A stretch of 64,000 bases of DNA from positions 1,302,001 to 1,366,000 of the forward strand of contig NZ_CP163435.1 in the NCBI RefSeq assembly GCF_041051975.1, given 5' to 3'. This document shows positions 1 through 8,526 of the stretch, one piece after another. How positions within the stretch are numbered: the first letter of the stretch is position 1; each line of letters begins with the position of its first letter. The notes under the pieces were generated by a model. The model saw only the letters and a program-made list of their open reading frames with translations. It had not been told where the DNA came from and ran no database searches. The DNA comes from Streptomyces sp. R21. GTDB lineage: Bacteria > Actinomycetota > Actinomycetes > Streptomycetales > Streptomycetaceae. The position numbers and the translations under genes were made by a program.

Positions 1-1069
1 CCTCGGCGGCGAGGGCGGCGACGAGATCGGCGTAATCCGTCGTGGGGGCGGTGCCCGTGTCCGCCGCGAGGGCAGTGACGTGCTGGGGCGGGCCGCCCGC
101 CGTCTCGATGAGGCGGGCCCAGTCGGCTGTGTCGATACGGGCCAGGTCCCGCGGGTGGCCGAGGTGCCCTTCGTCGAAGCGGTCCAGCAGCAGTCGTACG
201 AGGGGAATGTTGTTGCCCGTCAGCGCGCCGAGCCGGAGGGACAGGCGGAGCCGGTCGGCGTGTGGGGCGGTCTGTTCGTCGGCGCGCAATGCGGTCCAGA
301 AGGCGGCCGAGCCCGGCTTGCGTCCCAGCCAGGTGTGGAACGCCCGCTCGCGGACGGCCTGTTCGGGCAGGGCGAGCGCGAACAGGGCCGTGACGGGCGA
401 CTCCTCGCCGATGGCGGCGGCGAGCGCCGTGGCCTCCTGTACGCGCAGCGCGGTCACGAACGCGTCCGCGTCAAGGCCCGGGCCGATGGTGCCCGCGTCG
501 GCCGCCGCGTGGAGGGCGGCGCCAAGGTCGGCCTCGGGCCGTGCGACGAGTTGTGCAAGGCCCGGGCCCAGGCCCTGGCGGAGCAGGCCGTAGAACGCCT
601 CGGCGGACAGGCCGGTCGCGGTGGCGTGCCCGTCGGCGGTCGTGAGGTGAGCGCACTGAAGGGGGTCCCGGCCGGTCACCCGGGCGAGATAGGCGAAGTC
701 ACCGCGGTTCAGGTCGGCGAGGCTCGTCCCGTCGAGGTGCGGGGCGAGGTCGGCCAGCACAGTGGCGTACTCGCTGCGGCCGTCGGGCGGCAGGACCAGG
801 TCCGCCGTCGTCGCCGGGCCAGGGTTCTCCAGCACCGTCTCCGTGCCGGGATACCCGTCGGCGGCCGCACGGACCACGAGGTCGGGCGGGCCCGCGAGGG
901 AGGTGTAGGGGATGCGGTAGCGGCCCGAGGCGTCGGTGACCGCCTCGCCGACCGGACGCTCGGTGCGCAGCAACCGGGCGGACACGGTGATCGTGACACC
1001 GGCGGCGCCGGAGCCGTCGGGCCGGGTCACGGTGCCGGTGACCGTGCCCTGCCGGTCCGTTTCAGACAT
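1..1069 (-). CDS. Tc toxin subunit A (TcA-like), N-terminal part, cut by window edge
   Basis: The frame is open from an ATG at 1069, preceded by a GGAAGG ribosome site, to the left edge, giving 356 residues without a stop. Residues about 8-95 look like a carboxypeptidase-regulatory-type beta-sandwich (GTVTGTVTRPDGSGAAGV, then SGRYRI). The part after it (FAYLARVTGRDP, AFYGLLRQGLGP, DTADWARLIETAGG) resembles the helical N-terminal region of actinobacterial TcA proteins. TcA is known to form the pentameric, membrane-inserting translocation channel of Tc toxins. The gene lies 26 bp downstream of the TcB-TcC fusion and is probably in the same operon. The pore domains lie outside the window, so the TcA call rests on the N-terminal pattern and the neighbour. 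Confidence 0.7.
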   Translation of the reverse strand, partial: MSETDRQGTVTGTVTRPDGSGAAGVTITVSARLLRTERPVGEAVTDASGRYRIPYTSLAGPPDLVVRAAADGYPGTETVLENPGPATTADLVLPPDGRSEYATVLADLAPHLDGTSLADLNRGDFAYLARVTGRDPLQCAHLTTADGHATATGLSAEAFYGLLRQGLGPGLAQLVARPEADLGAALHAAADAGTIGPGLDADAFVTALRVQEATALAAAIGEESPVTALFALALPEQAVRERAFHTWLGRKPGSAAFWTALRADEQTAPHADRLRLSLRLGALTGNNIPLVRLLLDRFDEGHLGHPRDLARIDTADWARLIETAGGPPQHVTALAADTGTAPTTDYADLVAALAAE

Positions 1070-1095
1070 GCTCACCTTCCGAGGAAGTCACGGTT

Positions 1096-4000
1096 CTAGC
1101 GCTTTTTGTGGGGAGTTCTCGGCTGCTCGATCTGCACGTGGAAGTGACCGATCCCGTCCGGGAAGAGGCCTTGCAGGACGTGTTGCGTGTCCTGGTCCTT
1201 CAAGTGCTCGAACATCGATCTGGCGGCGGGCATCAGATGGCTGATGCCCGGTCTTGAGTAGACCGGGGTGTCGCGCGGGAAGAAGACGTCATCGAACTGG
1301 TATTCGGGTTTGAGGACCGGGACGGTCATGGTCGTTCCCCGGCCACCGGACAGACTGCCGCTCTTCTTTCCGAACTCCTGCGGGGTGAGCGTGGCCCGGG
1401 TGTACATGTGGGCCTTGTCCTTCATCTGGGAGTCCTCCACCGCACCCGAACCCACCCTGCGCGGGTTGCGGGGCGTGCCGATCGCGAAGGTGGTGTCGAC
1501 AGCGGGTCCCTGCGAGGCCGTGTTCTCCGACCGGCCCAGCTCCTTGTGGTACTCGTGGCCGATCATGTCCGAGTAGAAGGTGGCGACGGCGTCCAGGTGT
1601 TCCTCGGGCCTGTCCAGTTTCAGCGACTTGCCGGCGTACTTGCTGATGTCGATGGACTGGCCGCTTCCATGCCCTCTGTCACCCGCCACCGCCAGCCGCA
1701 TGATGCTGAAGTCGACTCCGGTGACCTCACCCTTCGCTCGGCGTTCTTCGGCCTTGTCGACCATGCGCTGGATGATGCGGGCCATGCCGAGAGTCATGTT
1801 CTTGGGCAGCGGATCGGTGTCCTTGGCATTGAGGATCGCCATGACCTGTTTGGCGATGCCCCCGTCCCCGATCACCTTCCCGCGCTTGTCGCGGATGTCG
1901 TCGTCGAATTCGACCAGCCCCTTGTCGTGGGCCTCCAGCAGCGCATGCGCCGCACGGTAGATCTCCTGGCGCTCACTCTCCCGCCCACTCGGGTCGCTCA
2001 GCACCACCGGATTGCAGCGGGCGTACGCGTAAAGGTTCGTCCCGTCGGGGAAGCCCGTCGGGTCGGGGGCGGTCCAACGGGCCAGCCAGGGGGCGTAGTA
2101 GCGGGCGCCGTGATAAGTGAAGCCGGTCTCGGTGTCGCGTTCCTTGCCGGTGAAGCGGTAGCGCTTGAGGCTGGTTTGGGCGGCACTGTCGGCGGAGCGG
2201 TACGAGGTGGTGCCGTACGGGTGGTACTCCTCGTACGACAGGACGCGCGCGTCGGCGTCCAGTTCGACGATCGCGCTGCCGAGCAGGTCGGACAACTGGA
2301 AGCGCAGCAACTCGCCCTGGGCGGTGGTCTCGACGACGGCGAAGCGGGTGGCGCCGTCGGTGACGTGGAGGGTGGTGCGCTCCAGCCGGACCCCGCCGCC
2401 GACCGTCTTGCGGTAACGCTCCCAGCGTCCGCAGTAGACGCGCTCCTCGACGGTGCCGCCACGGTCGACGGTGGCGCGGACTCGGTTGCCGGAGCCGTCG
2501 TACTGATAGTGGGCGTCTCCCCCGCCGCCGAGACCGGCGTGGGCGAAGCGGTTCTCGACGTCCCAGTCGAGGACGTCGAGGTGCGGCATGGCGGTGATGT
2601 TGCCGCGGGCGTCATAGCTGTAGCGGGCCGAGTGTTGGTCCTCACCGTCACCGGGGACACTGTTGCCGAGCAGGCGGTTGGAGCCGGGGGCGATCTCGTG
2701 GCGCTGGGTCCAGCCCGCGGTGCCGGCGGCGTGGGCGAGGGTGGTGAGGTTGCCGGACGGGTCGTAGCGGTAGGTCTGGGTGTAGGCGCGGAAGGCCGAG
2801 CTGTCGTTGACGTGCGGGATGCGGTTCAGCGCCGGATCGACCGGTCCCGGGTTGCCCGTCTGGCCGATGTGTTCGCGGCCCGTGGCACTGATCAGCCGGT
2901 ACGTGGCGTCGTATACGTAGCGTCGTACGGCGCCGACGGCCGTGTTGGCGAAGAACACCGTGTCCTGGGCCGGGTCCCGGGCCTCGGTCACGTTGCCGAC
3001 AGGGTCGTAGGTGTACTCCAGGCGCTGGAGAACCCGCCCGTCGGCGGCGCTGCTGTCCGCCGCCGAGAGGCGGAACGTCGCCGGGTCGTAGGTGTAGGCG
3101 GTGCGCACGCCGTTTCCGTGGCGGACCTGCGTGCGCTGGCGGCGCGCGTTGTAGTCGACGCGGATCAGCAGCGGGCGCCAGTCCTCGGCACCGGTGGCGA
3201 GCTCGAGGCAGTCGAGCAGGCCGCCCTCGCCGTAGCGTAAGCGCAGCCGGGCGCCGTCGGGGCTGGTGGAGAGAGTCTCGCGGTTCAGCGCGTCGTACGC
3301 GATACGGGCGGGGAACTCGTCCGCTTCGAGCCGATCGCGTACGGCGGTGAGCGCGACGTCCGGATCCGCAGTGTCGGTCAGTGGCGCCCAGTCGGGCTCC
3401 CCGGCCGGGTCCGCGGTGAGGCGGCGTACGGACTCGGTGATATTGCCCTTGACGTCCACCTCGGTGGTGCGGACGGCACCGGCGGTGTCGAAGGCGAGGC
3501 AGATCCGGCCACGCAAGTTGTGCCGGTCCGCGTGGGCCAGGGCCTCGCCGTAGTAAGTGCGGGCGCGCAGCCGCTCGCCCCGCCCGGCCGGGGTGGCGAA
3601 CGCATGGGTGACGCGGCGCAGTTGGTCGTAGACCCAGCGGAATACCGTGCCCCGGCTGTCGGTCGCGTACGCCAGGTTACCGGTGACATCGGTGAGGGAC
3701 CAGCGCTCCCCCGCGTCGGGGCCGCTCGCGTGGCAGACCCGGCCAAGCATGTCGTACTGCTGCTCCCACACGCGGATGCCGCGAGGGTCGATGAGCGCCA
3801 ACTCCCGTCCGTCGACATCTCGTTCGGTGGCGGTGGTGAACAGTTCGCCGCCGCCGTTGTCGGCGGTCACCCGGAACGGCCGCCCGAGCACGTCGAGTTC
3901 GGTGACGGTCGGGGTGTCTGCGTGGAACAGGGTCTGTTCGGCCGCGCGGCGGCGCGGGTCGCCAGGGGGCAGCGCCATGCGCTCGTCGAGCCAACGGGAG

Positions 4001-7000
4001 CCGCGGACCGTATCGTTGCGGTCGGCGTCCGTGCGCCCCCAGGGCGTGAAGGCGGCCCGGGTGCGGGTGCCATCCGGGTGGTCGGTGCGGACCAGGCGGC
4101 CCAGCGGGTCGTAGTGCAGGACGGCGGCGACCCCGTGGCGGGCGAACTCGTCCTCGGCGTCGAAGCCCGGGCCGGGGGCGAAGTACGGCTCGTACTGCTT
4201 GACGGGGCGGCCCTTGTCGTCGTAGACCACCCGTCCGGTGCCGATCCAGCGTGGGGTGCCGTCGACCGCTGGTTCCGCCTGCGTCTTGACGAGGACGATG
4301 CGGCCGGTGCCGTCGCCGTAGGTCCGCGACTCCTGCCAGGGGGTGTCCGGGTCGCCGTGACGTTCCCTGGCCCGGGTACGGAAAGCGACCGGCAGATGGT
4401 CCAGGTCGTACTCCAGGGTGGTGGTGGGGTCGTCCTGGGCTGAGGGCTCCGGCGTCGACAGGTCGAGCCGGTCCGCGTCGTCGGCCGCGCCGGGCTTGCC
4501 GAGCACCGCGGTGGCGGTCACGAAACCGAGGGCGTCGTAGCGGACGCCGGTGCGGTTGCCGTTGGGGTCGGTGAGCAACCAGAGCTCCACGACACGGTAG
4601 TTGAGAGTGGCCGTGGTCCGGCTGTCGAGGGGGTCGGCCACGCGCGCGATGCGCAGCAGATGCGGGTCGTGGCCGATGGTCCAGCGGGCGCCGAACGGGT
4701 CGGTGTAGGTCACGGGTTGGTAGAAGGCGGCGGGGCTGTACTCGTGTCGGCCGGACGGAGACCACCAGATGTCGCCGTCGCGCAGATGCCCCGAACTCTC
4801 CAGGTCGGCGACGGAAATCCGGTCTCCGTACAGGTAGGTGAGCTGTCCTTCCGCGTAAGCCTGCCGATAGATCCGCCAGGGCAGGGCGCGGCTGCCGGTG
4901 CGGCCGGGCGGGAGCTCGGCTCCGAGGTCGTCGGCGGAGTAGGTGTGCCGGGTGCGGGACAGCAGGCGGCGCTGCGGCCGGGTGCCGGAGACCTGCCGGT
5001 GGTAGGGGATGTCCTCCAACTGTCCGGCCAGGGCGGTGCGCAGCTCGGTCTCGGTGAAGTGGTCCGCTCTGGGTGCGATGCCGCCGATCTCGTAAGCGCA
5101 CTGCTCCACCGGGGTGCCGAGTCGCCAAGTGCCGCCGGTGTCCGTGGTGTTGGTGACGTCGTACTCCGTCACGGTCAGCCGCATACGGGTCTGCGCAGGG
5201 TCGATGGCTCCCGGGCCCGGGTATGCCGCCCGGGCGACGCGGCGCGGGACGCCCCACTCGTCGACGTCCAGCGTCAGATCGTGCGTGACCCGGAGGTCGT
5301 CGGGGACGCCCTCTCTGTGGACGGTCAGCGTCTCCCCGTCGTGGGCGTGGACGACGCAGTACTCGGCCGTGCCGCGCGGCTGGACGACACGGACCCGGTG
5401 GTTCGTCTCGGCGACGGCGTACGGCACGCCCAGCTCGCCGTCCGCTCCCTCGGCGTAGACCTCCTCGCGCAGCACCCTGCCGCGCAGCGCGCGCACGGCC
5501 TCGCGCTCCTCCTCGACGCTCAGCCCGCCGGGCAGCACGGTGTCCGGGAGCAGCGGACCGGCTCCGCCGTTCCAGTACCGGTCCGCGAACCGCACAGCGG
5601 CGGTGTCCCCGGTGTGCTGCCAGCGGCGGGTCACGGCGGGCGGTTCGTACTCCCGGCCGCCACTCGCCTCGTACGACAACGCGTCGCGGTGCTCGACGAA
5701 TGCGAAGCCGCGGAACTCGCGCTCCACGCCGTCGTAGTGGCCGTGGCGATAGCGGTACGACGACACCAGCGTGGTGCCCGCCACGGCGTCCTCGGTACGG
5801 GTCTCGGCGACGACATGCACCGGGAACGGCAGCCGGGTCAGCCACGCGTCAGCGGTGCCCTCGTCGGCGAGGTAGAACGCGGTCGACGGCAGACAGCTCA
5901 CCGTGGTGCGCAGGCCCATGCCGTTGTCCACGCCGGCCAGCAGGTGCGGTTTGCCCGCGGCCATCAGGTCCAGGCAGTGCACCTCCGGCTCGCCGTGCGG
6001 CGCGGGCCCTGCGATCACCAGACAGGCCGTGCCCTTGCCGAGCAGGTCGGCGACCGTGACCCCGGCGTCGGCCGGAATGTGTGCGATGACGGTTTCCGGC
6101 GCGCTCCAGGAGTTGCCTGCCTGGTTGAACCACACCCGCGCGCCGTCGTCGCCGAGGTAGATGATGTCGGTGGGGGCGCTGCCGTCGACGTCGGCCAGCC
6201 GGATCCGGCTCTGGGCGAACCGGTCGGGGTGGTCGAAGACGGGCGCGCCCGCCATGGTGATCCTCGGGCCGAACCGGCCGTGGCCGAGGCTGGGCCAGTA
6301 GGCGATCTCCCCGTTGCGGATGCGCACCAGGTCGGTGAGTCCGTCGCCGGTCATGTCGGCGAGGTAGACGCTCTGTTCGGGGTCGGCGAAGACCAGGGCG
6401 GGGCCACGGTCCTCGGTGGCGGCCGCAGCGACGTCCTCGCCGTCGGCGTAACCGCCGAAGCCCCGCGACGGGTACCAGGTGAAGCCGTCGCTGCCGGTGA
6501 GCAGGACATCCGCGAGGCCGTCCCCGGTGAGGTCGACGAACCGCAGGTTGGGGTCCTCCCACTGCAGCCTCGGCAGTGCGGGGAACGCCTCGAACGCCGC
6601 CCAGCTCCGGTCCTCGGTGCGCCGGTGGTAGCCCGGGACGCCGGCGGACAGAGTGGCCAGCGACTGGCGTCCGTCACCGGCCAGGTCCATGAGCTGGCCG
6701 GTGGTCGAGGGCGCGGGATCGACCAGGCGGGGTGCACCGATCAGGCCGTCGCCGCGGTTGGGCCGGTAGTAGCGGGCGCCGTCCTGTTCGGCGAGCAGCC
6801 CGGGGATGCCCTCGCCGTCGAGGTCGACCCAGCGGTGGCCGGCGTCGAGGCGGGGCGGTGGGTCGCCGGGCTCGGTTCTGAGCGGCACTGCGGCGGCGCT
6901 GACGGTCCGCTCGGTGTAGGTGAACTCGAGTGCCGGCAGTGCGGTGCTCGCCTGGTCCCCGGAAGCGGAAGGAGCGTAGCCGCGCCGGGTCACGGCGGTC

Positions 7001-8046
7001 AGTTTGCTGGTCGCCGGGTCCTCCTGGTAGGTGAGGTCCGTGGAACTCACCAGGACTGGATCCGGGGCCAGTTCGGGAAACTGATGGAACATCAGAATCC
7101 GTCTGCACAGTCGCTCGGTACGGATCTCGAATCCGCTGCGTCGGCTGGAGAACGGGTCGGCCCGTGCGGGCCAGGGTCGCACCTCTTGCGGGGTCGGGGT
7201 CCGGTCGTCGTGTTCGCCGTAGTCGAGGACGACCTGGAAACCGAAACTCGTCCTGTCCTCGATGTCCTTGAGACCGTAGTGGATGCGCTTGAGGTAGCGA
7301 TTGGCCGACGCGGGGCCGTCCTCCGGCTTGTACTCGTAGCGGATGAGGTTGCCGCGATCGTCGGCGGTCTCCTCAAGGAGCCAGCGGAAGACCCGTGCCG
7401 AGTCGGTCGGATCGGCGACACGGGTGGCACGGGACCGCCCGAAGACGCTCGTCACGTTCTCCTTCGACGTGACCCGCCAGTGGGTGTCCCCCGTCGCCGC
7501 CTCGCGCAGGCGATCGATCCGGGCGAACAGCCCCTCGGTACGCGGCCGGTACGAGATCACCTCGTATGCGCCCTCGGTGCGGGGGGCGGGGAACTGCGCG
7601 GGAACCAGATCCTCGGCGCCACTCAACTGGAAGACGTCGCGTTCGTCGGCGTAACGGGGCAACCCCTTGTCGGTACGACGGGAGACCGACGGCACATCCA
7701 GCGACCAGCAGAGCCCGAACGGTCCGTTGCCGCTGCCGGAGTCGTATCCCAGGGCCAGGACGGGTTCGGCACCGCTGCGCGCCGCGGTGAGCGTGAGCGG
7801 CACGGACAGTGTTGCGGTTCCGGTCAACGCGTTCGCGGCGAACTTCTCCCCCATGGCCCGGATCGCGCCGCCGGATTTCGGCAGCGACAAAGAGGGGTGG
7901 TCCGGCCCTTTGTCCTGGCTCGGGCGCGCTCCGGCGTCCCGCCCCGCACTCTGGCCCGGCCCCGCTGCCCAGGAGTCCTGCGTCTGTGCCTGAGCCGGCC
8001 ATCCCCGCTCTGCACCGTTTTCGCCCATGGTCGGCTCTGCGCGCAT
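1096..8046 (-). CDS. TcB-TcC fusion toxin (SpvB / FG-GAP / RHS cocoon with C-terminal payload)
   Basis: The product is about 2316 residues. It opens with an SpvB-type domain (LSLPKSGGAI near residue 53, then an ALGYDSGSGNGPFG segment), followed by FG-GAP/VCBS repeats (TGDGLADVLL, TGDGLTDLVR near 500-620), TcB middle segments, and many RHS/YD repeats. The RHS core (GKERDTETGFTYHGARYY, ending LSDPSG) falls near residues 1965-2025. In this family the TcB-TcC cocoon holds and autoproteolytically releases the unfolded C-terminal toxin for translocation through TcA. The payload after the core is about 290 residues and matches no toxin I recognise, but has H2126-x6-D2133 and H2301-F-H2303, a LAS-type zinc-peptidase signature. 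I chose the ATG at 8046 because GGGGGA sits six bases upstream; a TTG six codons earlier is possible. Confidence 0.9.
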   Translation of the reverse strand: MRAEPTMGENGAERGWPAQAQTQDSWAAGPGQSAGRDAGARPSQDKGPDHPSLSLPKSGGAIRAMGEKFAANALTGTATLSVPLTLTAARSGAEPVLALGYDSGSGNGPFGLCWSLDVPSVSRRTDKGLPRYADERDVFQLSGAEDLVPAQFPAPRTEGAYEVISYRPRTEGLFARIDRLREAATGDTHWRVTSKENVTSVFGRSRATRVADPTDSARVFRWLLEETADDRGNLIRYEYKPEDGPASANRYLKRIHYGLKDIEDRTSFGFQVVLDYGEHDDRTPTPQEVRPWPARADPFSSRRSGFEIRTERLCRRILMFHQFPELAPDPVLVSSTDLTYQEDPATSKLTAVTRRGYAPSASGDQASTALPALEFTYTERTVSAAAVPLRTEPGDPPPRLDAGHRWVDLDGEGIPGLLAEQDGARYYRPNRGDGLIGAPRLVDPAPSTTGQLMDLAGDGRQSLATLSAGVPGYHRRTEDRSWAAFEAFPALPRLQWEDPNLRFVDLTGDGLADVLLTGSDGFTWYPSRGFGGYADGEDVAAAATEDRGPALVFADPEQSVYLADMTGDGLTDLVRIRNGEIAYWPSLGHGRFGPRITMAGAPVFDHPDRFAQSRIRLADVDGSAPTDIIYLGDDGARVWFNQAGNSWSAPETVIAHIPADAGVTVADLLGKGTACLVIAGPAPHGEPEVHCLDLMAAGKPHLLAGVDNGMGLRTTVSCLPSTAFYLADEGTADAWLTRLPFPVHVVAETRTEDAVAGTTLVSSYRYRHGHYDGVEREFRGFAFVEHRDALSYEASGGREYEPPAVTRRWQHTGDTAAVRFADRYWNGGAGPLLPDTVLPGGLSVEEEREAVRALRGRVLREEVYAEGADGELGVPYAVAETNHRVRVVQPRGTAEYCVVHAHDGETLTVHREGVPDDLRVTHDLTLDVDEWGVPRRVARAAYPGPGAIDPAQTRMRLTVTEYDVTNTTDTGGTWRLGTPVEQCAYEIGGIAPRADHFTETELRTALAGQLEDIPYHRQVSGTRPQRRLLSRTRHTYSADDLGAELPPGRTGSRALPWRIYRQAYAEGQLTYLYGDRISVADLESSGHLRDGDIWWSPSGRHEYSPAAFYQPVTYTDPFGARWTIGHDPHLLRIARVADPLDSRTTATLNYRVVELWLLTDPNGNRTGVRYDALGFVTATAVLGKPGAADDADRLDLSTPEPSAQDDPTTTLEYDLDHLPVAFRTRARERHGDPDTPWQESRTYGDGTGRIVLVKTQAEPAVDGTPRWIGTGRVVYDDKGRPVKQYEPYFAPGPGFDAEDEFARHGVAAVLHYDPLGRLVRTDHPDGTRTRAAFTPWGRTDADRNDTVRGSRWLDERMALPPGDPRRRAAEQTLFHADTPTVTELDVLGRPFRVTADNGGGELFTTATERDVDGRELALIDPRGIRVWEQQYDMLGRVCHASGPDAGERWSLTDVTGNLAYATDSRGTVFRWVYDQLRRVTHAFATPAGRGERLRARTYYGEALAHADRHNLRGRICLAFDTAGAVRTTEVDVKGNITESVRRLTADPAGEPDWAPLTDTADPDVALTAVRDRLEADEFPARIAYDALNRETLSTSPDGARLRLRYGEGGLLDCLELATGAEDWRPLLIRVDYNARRQRTQVRHGNGVRTAYTYDPATFRLSAADSSAADGRVLQRLEYTYDPVGNVTEARDPAQDTVFFANTAVGAVRRYVYDATYRLISATGREHIGQTGNPGPVDPALNRIPHVNDSSAFRAYTQTYRYDPSGNLTTLAHAAGTAGWTQRHEIAPGSNRLLGNSVPGDGEDQHSARYSYDARGNITAMPHLDVLDWDVENRFAHAGLGGGGDAHYQYDGSGNRVRATVDRGGTVEERVYCGRWERYRKTVGGGVRLERTTLHVTDGATRFAVVETTAQGELLRFQLSDLLGSAIVELDADARVLSYEEYHPYGTTSYRSADSAAQTSLKRYRFTGKERDTETGFTYHGARYYAPWLARWTAPDPTGFPDGTNLYAYARCNPVVLSDPSGRESERQEIYRAAHALLEAHDKGLVEFDDDIRDKRGKVIGDGGIAKQVMAILNAKDTDPLPKNMTLGMARIIQRMVDKAEERRAKGEVTGVDFSIMRLAVAGDRGHGSGQSIDISKYAGKSLKLDRPEEHLDAVATFYSDMIGHEYHKELGRSENTASQGPAVDTTFAIGTPRNPRRVGSGAVEDSQMKDKAHMYTRATLTPQEFGKKSGSLSGGRGTTMTVPVLKPEYQFDDVFFPRDTPVYSRPGISHLMPAARSMFEHLKDQDTQHVLQGLFPDGIGHFHVQIEQPRTPHKKR

Positions 8047-8275
8047 ACTCGTTCCCCCGTCCAACTGCGCGGAACACGGCCCGGTTCCACGCCGGTTGCG
8101 CCCGCCTTCGCCAGTCCGGGCGACCTCGCCCCAGCCGAGTCGGCCGAACCTGCTCTTGGTCAGGGAGCTGTCGGGACACGGTGGAATGTGATGGCCTGAG
8201 CGCCTTCAAAGTGGCGGATGTGGCGCACTGAACGGTCAAGACTGTTCCACGCAGCCCCGAGGCTTCGCGACCCCA

Positions 8276-8292
8276 GTTCCGCTGAGCGGAAC
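8276..8292. promoter_or_regulatory. 17-bp palindromic operator (candidate IclR-type site 1)
   Basis: GTTCCGCTGAGCGGAAC has perfect 8-bp arms around one central base. Close relatives occur at 17083, 40254, 43615 and 47942, each before a catabolic gene. Assignment to the IclR regulator at 36378-37202 is inference. Confidence 0.6.
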
Positions 8293-8352
8293 AATCGGAC
8301 AACAACACTGGCGAGTTCGCTCCGTGCTGGAGACGGCGGTGGCGGGACGGCG

Positions 8353-8387
8353 GCGCCACCTGTTCCGACAAGGACGGCAGGTGGCGC
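8353..8387 (+). terminator. Hairpin with 10-bp arms in the leader of the monooxygenase
   Basis: GCGCCACCTG (8353-8362) pairs with CAGGTGGCGC (8378-8387) across a 15-base loop and is followed by TTCTTCCT. It lies 139 bases before the monooxygenase start, so it could be an attenuator or the end of an unseen transcript. Confidence 0.4.
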
Positions 8388-8526
8388 TTCTTCCTCGACA
8401 ACCCGTGGGGATCCGGCTTCGAGAAACGCCCAGTTCCGTGATGATGTCCGGGCACACGCCTGCGGCCTCGGCACGACGTGCCGGACGGCGCCGTACACAG
8501 CAGAGAGCCAACTTGGGGAGAGCGGA

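Larger units (their letters stand above)
8047..8526. other. Intergenic region between divergent toxin and monooxygenase genes
   Basis: No convincing gene is seen in these 480 bases. The region contains the 17-bp palindrome at 8276-8292, a hairpin at 8353-8387, and an imperfect inverted repeat (GAACGGTC/ACTGTTCC) at about 8231-8247. It should hold the promoters of the leftward toxin operon and the rightward monooxygenase. Confidence 0.6.

Noticed and set aside
1408..8199. Long open frames antisense to the TcB-TcC gene (for example 1408-3240 and 4660-8199 on the + strand)
   Set aside because: They are mirror frames caused by the strong GC bias of the real gene; none shows domains, ribosome sites or plausible composition.
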